Assembly: GCA_030670605.1 (NCBI GenBank)
Contig: DAOVBK010000107.1
Location: forward strand, 1-5,848
Reading direction: 5' to 3'
DNA length: 5,848 nt
From: Candidatus Stahliibacteriota bacterium
GTDB taxonomy: Bacteria > Hydrothermota > Tepidihabitantia > SM23-42
Of this stretch, positions 1-5,590 are shown in pieces (positions within the stretch are counted from its first letter, which is position 1; each line of letters begins with the position of its first letter). Below the pieces are notes generated by a model that searched no databases, was not told where the DNA came from, and saw only the letters and a program-made list of their open reading frames with translations. Position numbers and translations under genes: made by a program.

Positions 1-93
1 ACTATATGTCTCGGCGTATCCAATCACATTGGGGTTCACCTCAATTAGTGAGCAAAATACGTGCCAGAAAAATGTTCCCAAATTACATGAGAT

Positions 94-106
94 ATCATCC
101 TATGAT
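94..106. repeat. Short perfect inverted repeat ATCAT-CCT-ATGAT
   Basis: Five-base arms (94-98 and 102-106) are perfectly complementary around a three-base centre. No T-run follows on either strand, so it is not a typical terminator. It could be a small operator or chance; little weight should be put on it alone. Confidence 0.35.
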
Positions 107-112
107 GCACAT

Positions 113-136
113 AATTTGTGTGTAGTGCACAAAATT
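113..136. repeat. Imperfect inverted repeat upstream of the GT39 promoter
   Basis: AATTTGTG (113-120) is complementary to CACAAAATT (128-136) with one extra A, around a seven-base centre. The sequence just before it (CACA at 108-111) adds a further CACA/TGTG pairing option. It lies about 50 bases upstream of the -35 element of the next promoter, a possible place for a regulator-binding site. There is no downstream T-run, so an operator or a chance palindrome is more likely than a terminator. Confidence 0.35.
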
Positions 137-188
137 CGGGCATAGAACAGAGAATCCAGCATTCATTACCTCTGCGCATATGAGCATG

Positions 189-216
189 TTGACTCATTGA
201 AATAGTGTGCTATAAT
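189..216 (+). promoter_or_regulatory. Extended -10 sigma70-type promoter for the GT39 gene
   Basis: The -35 element is TTGACT (189-194). After a 16-base spacer comes a perfect -10 TATAAT (211-216), preceded by TG at 208-209, which makes it an extended -10. Transcription should begin near 222-224, within an A-rich run. The ATG of the membrane glycosyltransferase is at 229, leaving a leader of only about 5-7 bases with no room for a Shine-Dalgarno site. This position also argues against the in-frame GTG at 205, which lies inside the promoter. Confidence 0.8.
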
Positions 217-228
217 CGAAGAAAAACA

Positions 229-1752
229 ATGAACAAAACGAGCGCTCCGATAAAAAACGACAGGATTGCACACTATGTTGATGGTTTGTACTCAATAACT
301 GCACACTGGATAGTGATTGCCGTCGGCATCGTGCTCAGGGTTGCACAGTTTCTGTACAACCGCTCACTCACTGAAGGTGAAGCAGCACTCGCCCTCAATA
401 TTATTGAGCGTTCATATAGAGATTTGCTCAAACCCCTTGACTATTTTCAGGCAGCACCTGTGGGCTTCTTGATCGTCCAGAAATATGCCGTGAATGTCCT
501 TGGCACAACCGAGTATGCGTTACGTCTGTTTCCGCTCATAGCAGGTATCATCACACTCTTTTTTTTCTATCATTGTGCGAAACAAATACTCACGAAGGAA
601 GCCATTCCTGTAGCTCTTATTTTGTTTGCAGTTGGTGACCACCTCATTTATTTCTCGTCTGAAGTCAAACAGTACTCGAGTGATGTGTTCTTTGTGCTGA
701 TCATACTCACATTATGCATTGCAACCTGGAAAAACAGACAGACACTGTACTATCTTGTGTACGGGCTTGTCGGCGCAGTTGTACTCTGGTTTTCACATCC
801 CGCCCTCTTCGTCTTCGTCGCAGGTGGCGTGGTCCTCTTAGTCAGATCGATCCGTCATAAGCAATGGAGCGTACTCCTACTACTGTGTTGTGGTGTCGTC
901 GCCGCAGCAGTCAGTTTCGGCGCCAATTACTTGGTTTCACTCGCTCCGCTCAGCAGAACCACTGTACTCCTGGATACCTGGCATAAAAGTTTCGCTCCTT
1001 TTCCCCCAACATCGCTTCGTGATGTGTACTGGTATGGCTATGTTTTGGTGCGGATGTTCACGTTTCCTGTTGGACTTTCTCACTATGAACTACTCCTGGG
1101 GGTCATATCTTTTATCTTTGGTGTCATCTACGTGTATCGCAGCGATAAGAAAATCCTCATCATGTTCATTCTTTCAATACTTGTAACACTGCTTGCGTCG
1201 GCACTGCGTCTCTATCCATTTGAGGGAAGGCTTCTGCTTTTTCTCACACCCCTGATCGTGCTCCTCATTGCGCAAGGCATTGCCTATATTCAATCGAAGG
1301 CTTCAATTGCCTCGCCAATCGCCGGCTTTGCCCTCGTCCTCATCCTGCTCATTCATCCAGTCCTCCGTGCTGGCTATCATGTTGTGAAGCCCCGTGCGCC
1401 AGAAGAACTCCGAACTGCGCTTGAATACGTTGATAAGAATTATCGAGAAAATGATGTCTTGTATGTCTACTACGCGTCACTCAATGCCTACCGTTATTAT
1501 GCGTATCGCTTTGGCTTTGAACATGATTACGTCGTTGGCATTGAATCCCGGGATAACTGGAAACAATATTATCACGATATGGAAATGATAAAAGGGAATC
1601 ACAGAGTATGGGTCATTATGTCGCACATTGCGACATGGCACGGTGTTGATGAAGAAAAGCTCTTTGTGTCATACCTGGATATGTTGGGAAAACAAAAAGA
1701 TGCCCTGAGGGCATCCGGTGCTACTGCCTACTTGTATGATCTGAGCGACTAA
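229..1752 (+). CDS. Glycosyltransferase family 39 (ArnT/PMT-like) membrane protein
   Basis: This is a 507-residue polytopic membrane protein of the GT39/ArnT-like GT-C superfamily, which as a family transfers sugars from polyprenyl-phosphate donors on the outer face of the membrane. Hydrophobic segments fill roughly residues 26-43, 100-115, 126-142, 152-168, 174-205, 214-235, 285-303, 308-328, 337-355 and 362-380. Family signatures visible are LTEGEAALALN (residues 47-57, matching the first-loop acidic motif), SSEVKQYSSD (143-152) and LYPFEGRLLLFLTP (328-341). A soluble, tyrosine-rich C-terminal domain follows (about 385-507). I chose the ATG at 229 because the -10 box overlaps the GTG at 205 and because MNKTSAP fits a short cytosolic N-terminus. 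The gene converges with the GT-B gene, and their stop codons overlap. Donor and acceptor are unknown. The family call is secure; the substrate is not predicted. Confidence 0.88.
   Translation: MNKTSAPIKNDRIAHYVDGLYSITAHWIVIAVGIVLRVAQFLYNRSLTEGEAALALNIIERSYRDLLKPLDYFQAAPVGFLIVQKYAVNVLGTTEYALRLFPLIAGIITLFFFYHCAKQILTKEAIPVALILFAVGDHLIYFSSEVKQYSSDVFFVLIILTLCIATWKNRQTLYYLVYGLVGAVVLWFSHPALFVFVAGGVVLLVRSIRHKQWSVLLLLCCGVVAAAVSFGANYLVSLAPLSRTTVLLDTWHKSFAPFPPTSLRDVYWYGYVLVRMFTFPVGLSHYELLLGVISFIFGVIYVYRSDKKILIMFILSILVTLLASALRLYPFEGRLLLFLTPLIVLLIAQGIAYIQSKASIASPIAGFALVLILLIHPVLRAGYHVVKPRAPEELRTALEYVDKNYRENDVLYVYYASLNAYRYYAYRFGFEHDYVVGIESRDNWKQYYHDMEMIKGNHRVWVIMSHIATWHGVDEEKLFVSYLDMLGKQKDALRASGATAYLYDLSD
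1689..1715 (-). terminator. Intrinsic terminator of the - strand operon, inside the GT39 coding sequence
   Basis: Read on the - strand, GATGCCC-TCA-GGGCATC (1715 to 1699) forms a perfect 7-bp stem with a three-base loop. It is followed at once by TTTTTGTTTT (1698 to 1689). It begins 33 bases after the stop codon of the GT-B gene, where the operon's last terminator should be. The same bases encode GKQKDALRAS near the C-terminus of the convergent GT39 protein. On the + strand the stem is followed by CGG, so it works only for the - strand. Confidence 0.8.
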
Positions 1753-2813
1753 CCTTTCCAGCCCATTCGCTTGTATTCGCTGTAAATCTTATCCATAATC
1801 CTGTGTGGATGTGGAAAATCATTGACCCACGCAATACCCTGCTCACGTTTTGTGCGACGTTGCTCATCGTTGGTTAACAGTCTGTAGAGAACGTCTTCGA
1901 AATCCTTCTTAGTAGCATTCACGAACGGATGATCTGGCAGAAGACCTTCGTATTCTGCAGGGATTTCTGTTATCGTGGGAATACCGAGAGCCAGGAATTC
2001 AAGCCCACTCCGTCCGTACCCGGTGCCTGCATAATTGCCAATCTGATCAATACCAATATCACAGGTCTTCTTGAGCTCCATGCATTGTGTGTGCGTCACG
2101 TTTTCAATAAGCAGGAATTCAAATTTCACTTTCTTTTGCAGACGGTCAATCGCGGCTATGATATCTGCTGTCCCTTTTGCTGTCCTGCGTGTTGGCGAGT
2201 GACAAACCCGAAGCACACGATTCTCAGATTGACGCGGTGTTACTCTGTCAGCTTCATAGGGAATCGGCACGAACACCAGTGACGAGTCGATTTTTGTATG
2301 GTCAAGTTCTGACGTGAAGCAGATATCTGCATACTCCCGTAGATACGGATTCATCCCCCATTTGCGGAGGTCGCTTCCAAAGAAATGCGTAACAATGCGC
2401 TTGTACTTCAATTTCTTTAGAATACGTTCTCCATAGATGAACGGGACATCGCCGTCGAAATGATAAATATCATAGCTTCCCAGGTCGAACGTACGCCAGG
2501 CCTTGTGCAATTTGTACAACCATAGCCTGTCACGTGAATGCAGAAAAATGCGTGACCACGCTCCCTGTCCCTTGATCTTCAACCGCAATTCATGCTCAAG
2601 TACATTGACATTCGCTCGACCTGTCATCAAACGAAGCTGACGTATGAAGGCCGAATTCAACAATGGATAGTTAAGCATAATACCATTGGGAAAACCAAGT
2701 AACGATGGTGTCATGGTCACGAGCATACCCTCATCACTAAAAAAACGATGGCTTCTACACAAGAGACCTGGTACATCCTGAAAGTTCTCAAATGTAACAT
2801 GAAGAATACGCAT
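1749..2813 (-). CDS. GT-B fold glycosyltransferase (group 1 / GT4-like)
   Basis: This 354-residue protein looks like a cytosolic or membrane-associated glycosyltransferase with two Rossmann-like halves. The N-terminal (acceptor) half starts MRILHVTF and contains YDIYHFDGD (114-122) and THFFGSDLR (142-150). The C-terminal (nucleotide-sugar) half contains RVCHSPTRRTAKGT (202-215), the CDIGIDQIG segment (251-259) and GRSGLEFLALGIPTITE (267-283). The last corresponds to the donor-binding Glu region of group 1 enzymes. No signal peptide or transmembrane helix is seen. It is the last gene of a three-gene operon, starting two bases after the radical SAM stop codon with a clear ribosome-binding site. 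Its stop codon (TAG, 1749-1751) overlaps the TAA of the convergent GT39 gene. It probably adds a sugar to an envelope glycan. The family is fairly sure; specificity is unknown. Confidence 0.85.
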   Translation of the reverse strand: MRILHVTFENFQDVPGLLCRSHRFFSDEGMLVTMTPSLLGFPNGIMLNYPLLNSAFIRQLRLMTGRANVNVLEHELRLKIKGQGAWSRIFLHSRDRLWLYKLHKAWRTFDLGSYDIYHFDGDVPFIYGERILKKLKYKRIVTHFFGSDLRKWGMNPYLREYADICFTSELDHTKIDSSLVFVPIPYEADRVTPRQSENRVLRVCHSPTRRTAKGTADIIAAIDRLQKKVKFEFLLIENVTHTQCMELKKTCDIGIDQIGNYAGTGYGRSGLEFLALGIPTITEIPAEYEGLLPDHPFVNATKKDFEDVLYRLLTNDEQRRTKREQGIAWVNDFPHPHRIMDKIYSEYKRMGWKG

Positions 2814-2815
2814 CG

Positions 2816-4246
2816 CTATCCTGCTCCCTGTATCGTCTTCCTCAACTTGACCCTGGCAAGCTGCATCAGCTTTCTCAGTTTTTCTCGATCGGTGACTTTC
2901 TTAATACCCCGCCTCAAGCCTACCCACCCACCGAATCGTTTGCGGTAAATCCTCAAGGCTATGTCTTCAAGTTCAGCATAACCGAGTTGTGGTTGAATAA
3001 ACACCGGGACATTGCGGGTTTGCAGGATACCTCCAAGTCGTGGTTCGTCATAGAGCTGGCTCCACTGAAAACCCGCGGGAAACAAATCATGAGTGCGCAC
3101 ATATTTTTCGAGGTATGTCCCAGGGTATATTCGTACACCAGCACCGCTTGCAATGGTGGTGATACTGTTCTCATGTTTTTCGATAAAATCGAATGTCTTT
3201 TGTACATCATCCATAGTCTCGCCAATATGGCCGTATGAGAAAAAAACCTTGGTCTTGACGCCCACCTTTTCGCACAGGTCAATCAGTTCTTCCGCCTGTT
3301 TGACCGTGAAACCCTTGCGCATCGTGTTGAGAACTTTTTGACTTGCAGATTCGATGCCGAAATTCACATAGTAACAGCCAGCATCTCTCATCTGTGTAAG
3401 CAGCTGTTCATCAACAGTACCAACACGGATCTCGCATTCCCACGGAAATACTCTTTGCCGTCGCATAATCTCTGTACATAGCGCAGACACATGTTCCCGC
3501 TTCATAGTGAACGTACTATCGAAGATTTTTGCGCCTTGAAATGCATATGTATCAAAAAGGAATTCGAGTTCATCGAGTACACGTGCCGCAGAGTTTGTTG
3601 TTACTCGATAGTCAAACATCCTGCTTGCCGAACAGAACACACATTTTGCCTGACACCCTCGGGATGTAATCAGGGATATCCCCTTCTTGTTTACAAATTC
3701 CATGTTGAGGGCATACTTTTTCATATCGAGCAGATGAAAGGCTGGTTTTGGTAGATTGTCCAAATCCTCTATCCGTGCCGCCGGCTTGGTTTCACATATG
3801 TTATCGCCATCGCGGTACGCAATACCACGCACATCTTCTAACAAGTGATTGTGCATCACCGCACCCACAAGACGTGCCATTATATGCTCACCCTCTCCTT
3901 TCACCACGAAATCAATGCCCGGAATAGTCTGCAGCGTATTGATAGGTGTGAACGTTGCATGCACACCGCCGTATACGGTGATAATATCATTGCTGTATTT
4001 TTTCGCTTCCTGCGCCAATCTAAAACTCTCAAACCGGGTGTGTGTGGTGCCCGAAATCCCGAGGAACTGAGGCTGCAATTCTTCCAACCAGGTTGTCAGT
4101 GACCTGTTATCTATTTCGAAATCAACGATTCTGACCGAAAACCCGTGTTTTTCAAGACTTGCCGCAATGTAAGCCAAGCCGAGTGGGGGCATTCTTTCAA
4201 AGAAACCACCGGCTTCTCTTGGGTTTACAAGAAGAACGTCAATCAT
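2816..4246 (-). CDS. B12-binding domain radical SAM protein
   Basis: This 476-residue enzyme belongs to the cobalamin-binding (class B, BchE-like) radical SAM family. The N-terminal B12-binding domain spans about residues 1-135, with LLVNPR (5-10), PPLGLAYIAASLE (20-32), VYGGVHAT (91-98) and KGEGE (116-120). The classical DxHxxG cobalamin-ligand motif is absent, as is common in this class. The radical SAM core follows, with the [4Fe-4S] cysteines in GCQAKCVFC (Cys198, Cys202, Cys205) and the GIES motif (297-300). The C-terminal part (about 385-476) ends in a basic helix-rich tail. Family members perform methyl transfer, cyclisation or other radical chemistry; the reaction here cannot be assigned. 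The only usable start is ATG 4246, because the upstream frame meets the neighbour's TAA after seven codons. No Shine-Dalgarno site precedes it. It lies 18 bases after the SDR gene and 2 bases before the GT-B gene. Confidence 0.9.
   Translation of the reverse strand: MIDVLLVNPREAGGFFERMPPLGLAYIAASLEKHGFSVRIVDFEIDNRSLTTWLEELQPQFLGISGTTHTRFESFRLAQEAKKYSNDIITVYGGVHATFTPINTLQTIPGIDFVVKGEGEHIMARLVGAVMHNHLLEDVRGIAYRDGDNICETKPAARIEDLDNLPKPAFHLLDMKKYALNMEFVNKKGISLITSRGCQAKCVFCSASRMFDYRVTTNSAARVLDELEFLFDTYAFQGAKIFDSTFTMKREHVSALCTEIMRRQRVFPWECEIRVGTVDEQLLTQMRDAGCYYVNFGIESASQKVLNTMRKGFTVKQAEELIDLCEKVGVKTKVFFSYGHIGETMDDVQKTFDFIEKHENSITTIASGAGVRIYPGTYLEKYVRTHDLFPAGFQWSQLYDEPRLGGILQTRNVPVFIQPQLGYAELEDIALRIYRKRFGGWVGLRRGIKKVTDREKLRKLMQLARVKLRKTIQGAG
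2819..2828 (-). promoter_or_regulatory. Ribosome-binding site for the GT-B gene
   Basis: On the - strand, GGGAGCAGGA ends five bases before the ATG at 2813, with AGGA at 2822-2819. It overlaps the last codons of the radical SAM gene, as expected for translational coupling. It is the only gene here with a good, well-spaced Shine-Dalgarno site; the other visible starts lack one. Confidence 0.65.
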
Positions 4247-4264
4247 GGCAGAACCAAGAAATAG

Positions 4265-5104
4265 TTACTTACTGAATGCACGTTTGAGTGCGTCATCGAG
4301 TGGTGTTGGTGCGAAACCGAGCTCCTTTTGTGCTTTTGCGCTATTGCCAGTCAATTCAATGTTGCCAGACGTTACCTTCTTGGGTGAAAACCCACATAAC
4401 GATTTCATTCTGTTCACGAGTTCCTCGACTCCAATTGCTTCACCACAGATATTGTATGTGTCGTTTTCCTTTGCGTCGCGCATCTTTATCAACGGTCCGA
4501 CAAGGTCATCAGCAAATGTTGTACTGATGGTTTTGTATTCAGCTTCAATTCTATCGCCTGATCTGATCGACTGGTAGAGATGTGCTACGTAGCCATCAAC
4601 ATCTTTTCCAAATGGAAAGAAGACTCTCAAAATACCAATGTTTAATGACTTGTGAAAGTATCGAAAAAGAATTTCAGTCTCGAACTTTGTTGTTGCATAG
4701 AAACTATGTGGATCATGAGGAGCTTTTTCGTCAATGTGCTTCCCCTTTCCATAGATCTCAGCACTGGAAAGAAAAATAAATCTCGATACTCCCGCTTTGC
4801 GAGCCCACTCGAGCAACGATAGCGTGGCTGTCGGATTGGATTTAAACAGCCTGGTAAATGGTCCACTGTACAACTCATGAAGATGGAAGACATATTTTAC
4901 TTTCCTTGGCAGCGTCTTATCAAGGTACACGTCACGGTCGAATTGAATGAATCCGTATTTCAGGTTGATTTTACCAAGAAAAGACATCGGTACGTTTTTC
5001 GGTGATGGAAAAATAGTATAGACCGATTCACCTTTTTTCAGTAACTCAAGAATCAGTTTTTCACCATAACCGAATGGAGATGTAACAAGATTTGTCATAT
5101 CCAT
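4265..5104 (-). CDS. NAD(P)-dependent epimerase/dehydratase-like SDR protein
   Basis: This 279-residue extended SDR protein resembles nucleotide-sugar epimerases and dehydratases. It shows FIFLSSAEIYG (109-119, with the catalytic-type Ser), YATTK (Tyr136 and Lys140 of YxxxK), TTFADD (195-200), YNICGE (217-222) and a C-terminal KAQKELGFAPTPLDDALKRA (257-276) typical of the family. The N-terminal cofactor loop is unusual: where TGxxGxxG is expected it reads TSPFGYGE (8-15), so the first and last glycines are missing. At 279 residues it is shorter than typical sugar epimerases (about 310-340). It is the first gene of the operon and likely supplies or modifies a sugar nucleotide. The start is ATG 5104; a second ATG at 5098 is equally possible, because the promoter sits directly upstream. 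The fold is secure; the substrate is unknown. Confidence 0.82.
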   Translation of the reverse strand: MDMTNLVTSPFGYGEKLILELLKKGESVYTIFPSPKNVPMSFLGKINLKYGFIQFDRDVYLDKTLPRKVKYVFHLHELYSGPFTRLFKSNPTATLSLLEWARKAGVSRFIFLSSAEIYGKGKHIDEKAPHDPHSFYATTKFETEILFRYFHKSLNIGILRVFFPFGKDVDGYVAHLYQSIRSGDRIEAEYKTISTTFADDLVGPLIKMRDAKENDTYNICGEAIGVEELVNRMKSLCGFSPKKVTSGNIELTGNSAKAQKELGFAPTPLDDALKRAFSK

Positions 5105-5109
5105 GTCTG

Positions 5110-5138
5110 ATTATATAACAGATTGTAACGACAGTCAA
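5110..5138 (-). promoter_or_regulatory. Consensus sigma70-type promoter of the three-gene operon
   Basis: On the - strand, TTGACT (5138-5133), a 17-base spacer and TATAAT (5115-5110) make a near-perfect promoter. The -10 ends only five bases before the ATG at 5104, so the predicted transcription start falls on or next to that ATG. The message should be leaderless, or have a leader of about 5 bases if ATG 5098 is used. It matches the GT39 promoter in both hexamers. Confidence 0.82.
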
Positions 5139-5140
5139 TT

Positions 5141-5167
5141 GAAAATATGTCGTGTGTGCGACACGTA
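5141..5167 (-). promoter_or_regulatory. Inverted repeat just upstream of the operon promoter: weak terminator or operator
   Basis: TGTCG (5148-5152) and CGACA (5159-5163) are perfectly complementary around TGTGTG. An alternative pairing, CGTGT (5151-5155) with ACACG (5161-5165), also exists. On the - strand the hairpin is followed by TATTTTC, which could weakly terminate transcription coming from the DUF2905 gene. Its place next to the -35 element of the operon promoter also suits an operator. The sequence does not decide between these. Confidence 0.4.
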
Positions 5168-5172
5168 CCCTT

Positions 5173-5220
5173 TCTTGAGGATATCAGTGTATAAGGAAAC
5201 CAGGACAGCAGGGTATCAGG
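5173..5220 (-). repeat. 8-base degenerate tandem repeat, block A
   Basis: Read on the - strand from 5220, the sequence divides into 8-base units in fixed register: CCTGATAC, CCTGCTGT, then CCTGGTTT, CCTTATAC and ACTGATAT, then a decayed last unit. The consensus is YCTGATNN, the same as blocks B and C. The block starts on the base immediately after the DUF2905 stop codon (5221-5223) and runs towards the operon promoter. No gene is encoded in it. Confidence 0.75.
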
Positions 5221-5433
5221 TTATTTTCTCAATAGGATATTGAGAATAAGCGTGGGAACCACAGAAAGTATGATGCTCGTCACTATGGGAAATACAATGA
5301 AAACGTTTTTGTGCTTCACAACAATGTCACCAGGCAGTTTGAACATGCCAAGACCTGGAAACAGGTAAAACAGAAGGCCAGCCGCTAAAAAAATGGCACC
5401 TAACGTAACAAAGAATCGAGCAAAAACGTGCAT
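5221..5433 (-). CDS. DUF2905 family small membrane protein
   Basis: This is a 70-residue protein of the DUF2905 family, whose function is unknown. Two hydrophobic helices are visible, about residues 5-26 and 46-67. Between them is the conserved loop with FPGLG (25-29) and LPGD (33-36); further on, FPIVTSIILS (48-57) also fits the family. Length is typical. It should be an inner-membrane hairpin protein. ATG 5433 is the only plausible start: the upstream frame reaches a stop within eight codons without another start codon. No Shine-Dalgarno site lies at normal distance; an AGGAGAGGG sequence sits 32 bases upstream. No promoter is evident, so it is probably read with the zinc-ribbon gene upstream. 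It is bracketed by 8-base repeat blocks. Confidence 0.9.
   Translation of the reverse strand: MHVFARFFVTLGAIFLAAGLLFYLFPGLGMFKLPGDIVVKHKNVFIVFPIVTSIILSVVPTLILNILLRK
5226..5246. repeat. Perfect 9-bp inverted repeat at the 3' end of DUF2905
   Basis: TTCTCAATA (5226-5234) and TATTGAGAA (5238-5246) are perfectly complementary around GGA. It lies in the last codons of DUF2905 (residues LILNILLR), just before the stop codon. On the - strand it is followed by AATAACC, not a T-run, so it is not a standard terminator. It may stabilise the mRNA 3' end or be a coding coincidence. Confidence 0.6.
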
Positions 5434-5435
5434 GT

Positions 5436-5459
5436 TCGTAAGGCTATCAGTGCATCAGG
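5436..5459 (-). repeat. 8-base degenerate tandem repeat, block B
   Basis: Three units in 8-base register on the - strand: CCTGATGC, ACTGATAG and CCTTACGA, ending two bases before the DUF2905 ATG. The orientation is the same as block A and opposite to block C, which starts 11 bases away. With block C it can form a hairpin: CCTGAT against ATCAGG, and CTGATAGCC against GGTTATCAG with one wobble pair. Confidence 0.65.
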
Positions 5460-5470
5460 CAGTGCCCTCT

Positions 5471-5590
5471 CCTGATCTTCTAATTTCCTGATAACCTAAT
5501 AACCTGGTTCCCTGATCTCCTGATACTCTGATCGTCTGATATCCTGACTTCCTGCTACTCCGACACTCCGATACTCCGACACTCTCTAAC
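5471..5590 (+). repeat. 8-base degenerate tandem repeat, block C (about 15 units)
   Basis: From 5471 to 5582 the + strand divides into fourteen consecutive 8-base units with no register slip. Typical units are CCTGATCT, CCTGATAC, CCTGGTTC and TCTGATAT. Towards the right they drift to TCCGACAC and TCCGATAC, which alternate, hinting at local re-duplication. A fifteenth, decayed unit (5583-5590) carries the stop codon of the zinc-ribbon gene. The last two positions of each unit are the most variable. Units are too short and lack spacers, so this is not a CRISPR. The block fills nearly all of the gap between the two genes; no gene is encoded there. Confidence 0.8.

Larger units (their letters stand above)
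1..188. other. Upstream region without a recognisable gene
   Basis: No convincing coding sequence is seen here. Two + strand frames are open from the left edge (to a TAG near 145 and to a TAG near 122), and one - strand frame gives a 50-codon reading that starts near 197. None resembles a known family, and the last is rich in His, Met and Cys, which suggests chance. The tail of an upstream gene cannot be excluded without the sequence to the left. The stretch carries two small inverted repeats (listed separately) and leads into the promoter at 189. Confidence 0.5.

Noticed and set aside
2..197. Partial gene ending at the left edge, or a small - strand gene of about 50 codons
   Set aside because: Both are too short, have atypical composition and match no family I recognise, so they are described only as an unassigned region.
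205..228. GTG at 205 as the GT39 start
   Set aside because: The codons 205-228 contain the -10 box TATAAT (211-216), and transcription is predicted to begin at about 223, after the GTG. ATG 229 is preferred.
890..1186. Open frames inside the GT39 gene (98 and 64 codons) as extra genes
   Set aside because: They lie wholly within a well-supported coding frame, have low-complexity composition and match no family; they are shadows.
1797..1835. + strand terminator for GT39 just after its stop
   Set aside because: A GTGTGG/CCACGC-type pairing with a large loop exists near here, but no T-run follows it.
2959..4102. Several 70-110 codon open frames over the radical SAM gene on both strands
   Set aside because: The radical SAM frame has clear motifs throughout; the overlaps are Cys/His-rich readings without starts supported by ribosome sites.
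4245..4893. Open frames over the SDR gene (110, 79, 65 and 83 codons)
   Set aside because: The SDR frame carries the family motifs over its whole length; the others are alternative-frame artefacts.
5471..5590. CRISPR array
   Set aside because: The units are 8 bases, contiguous and degenerate, with no spacers of 25-45 bases and no cas genes nearby.
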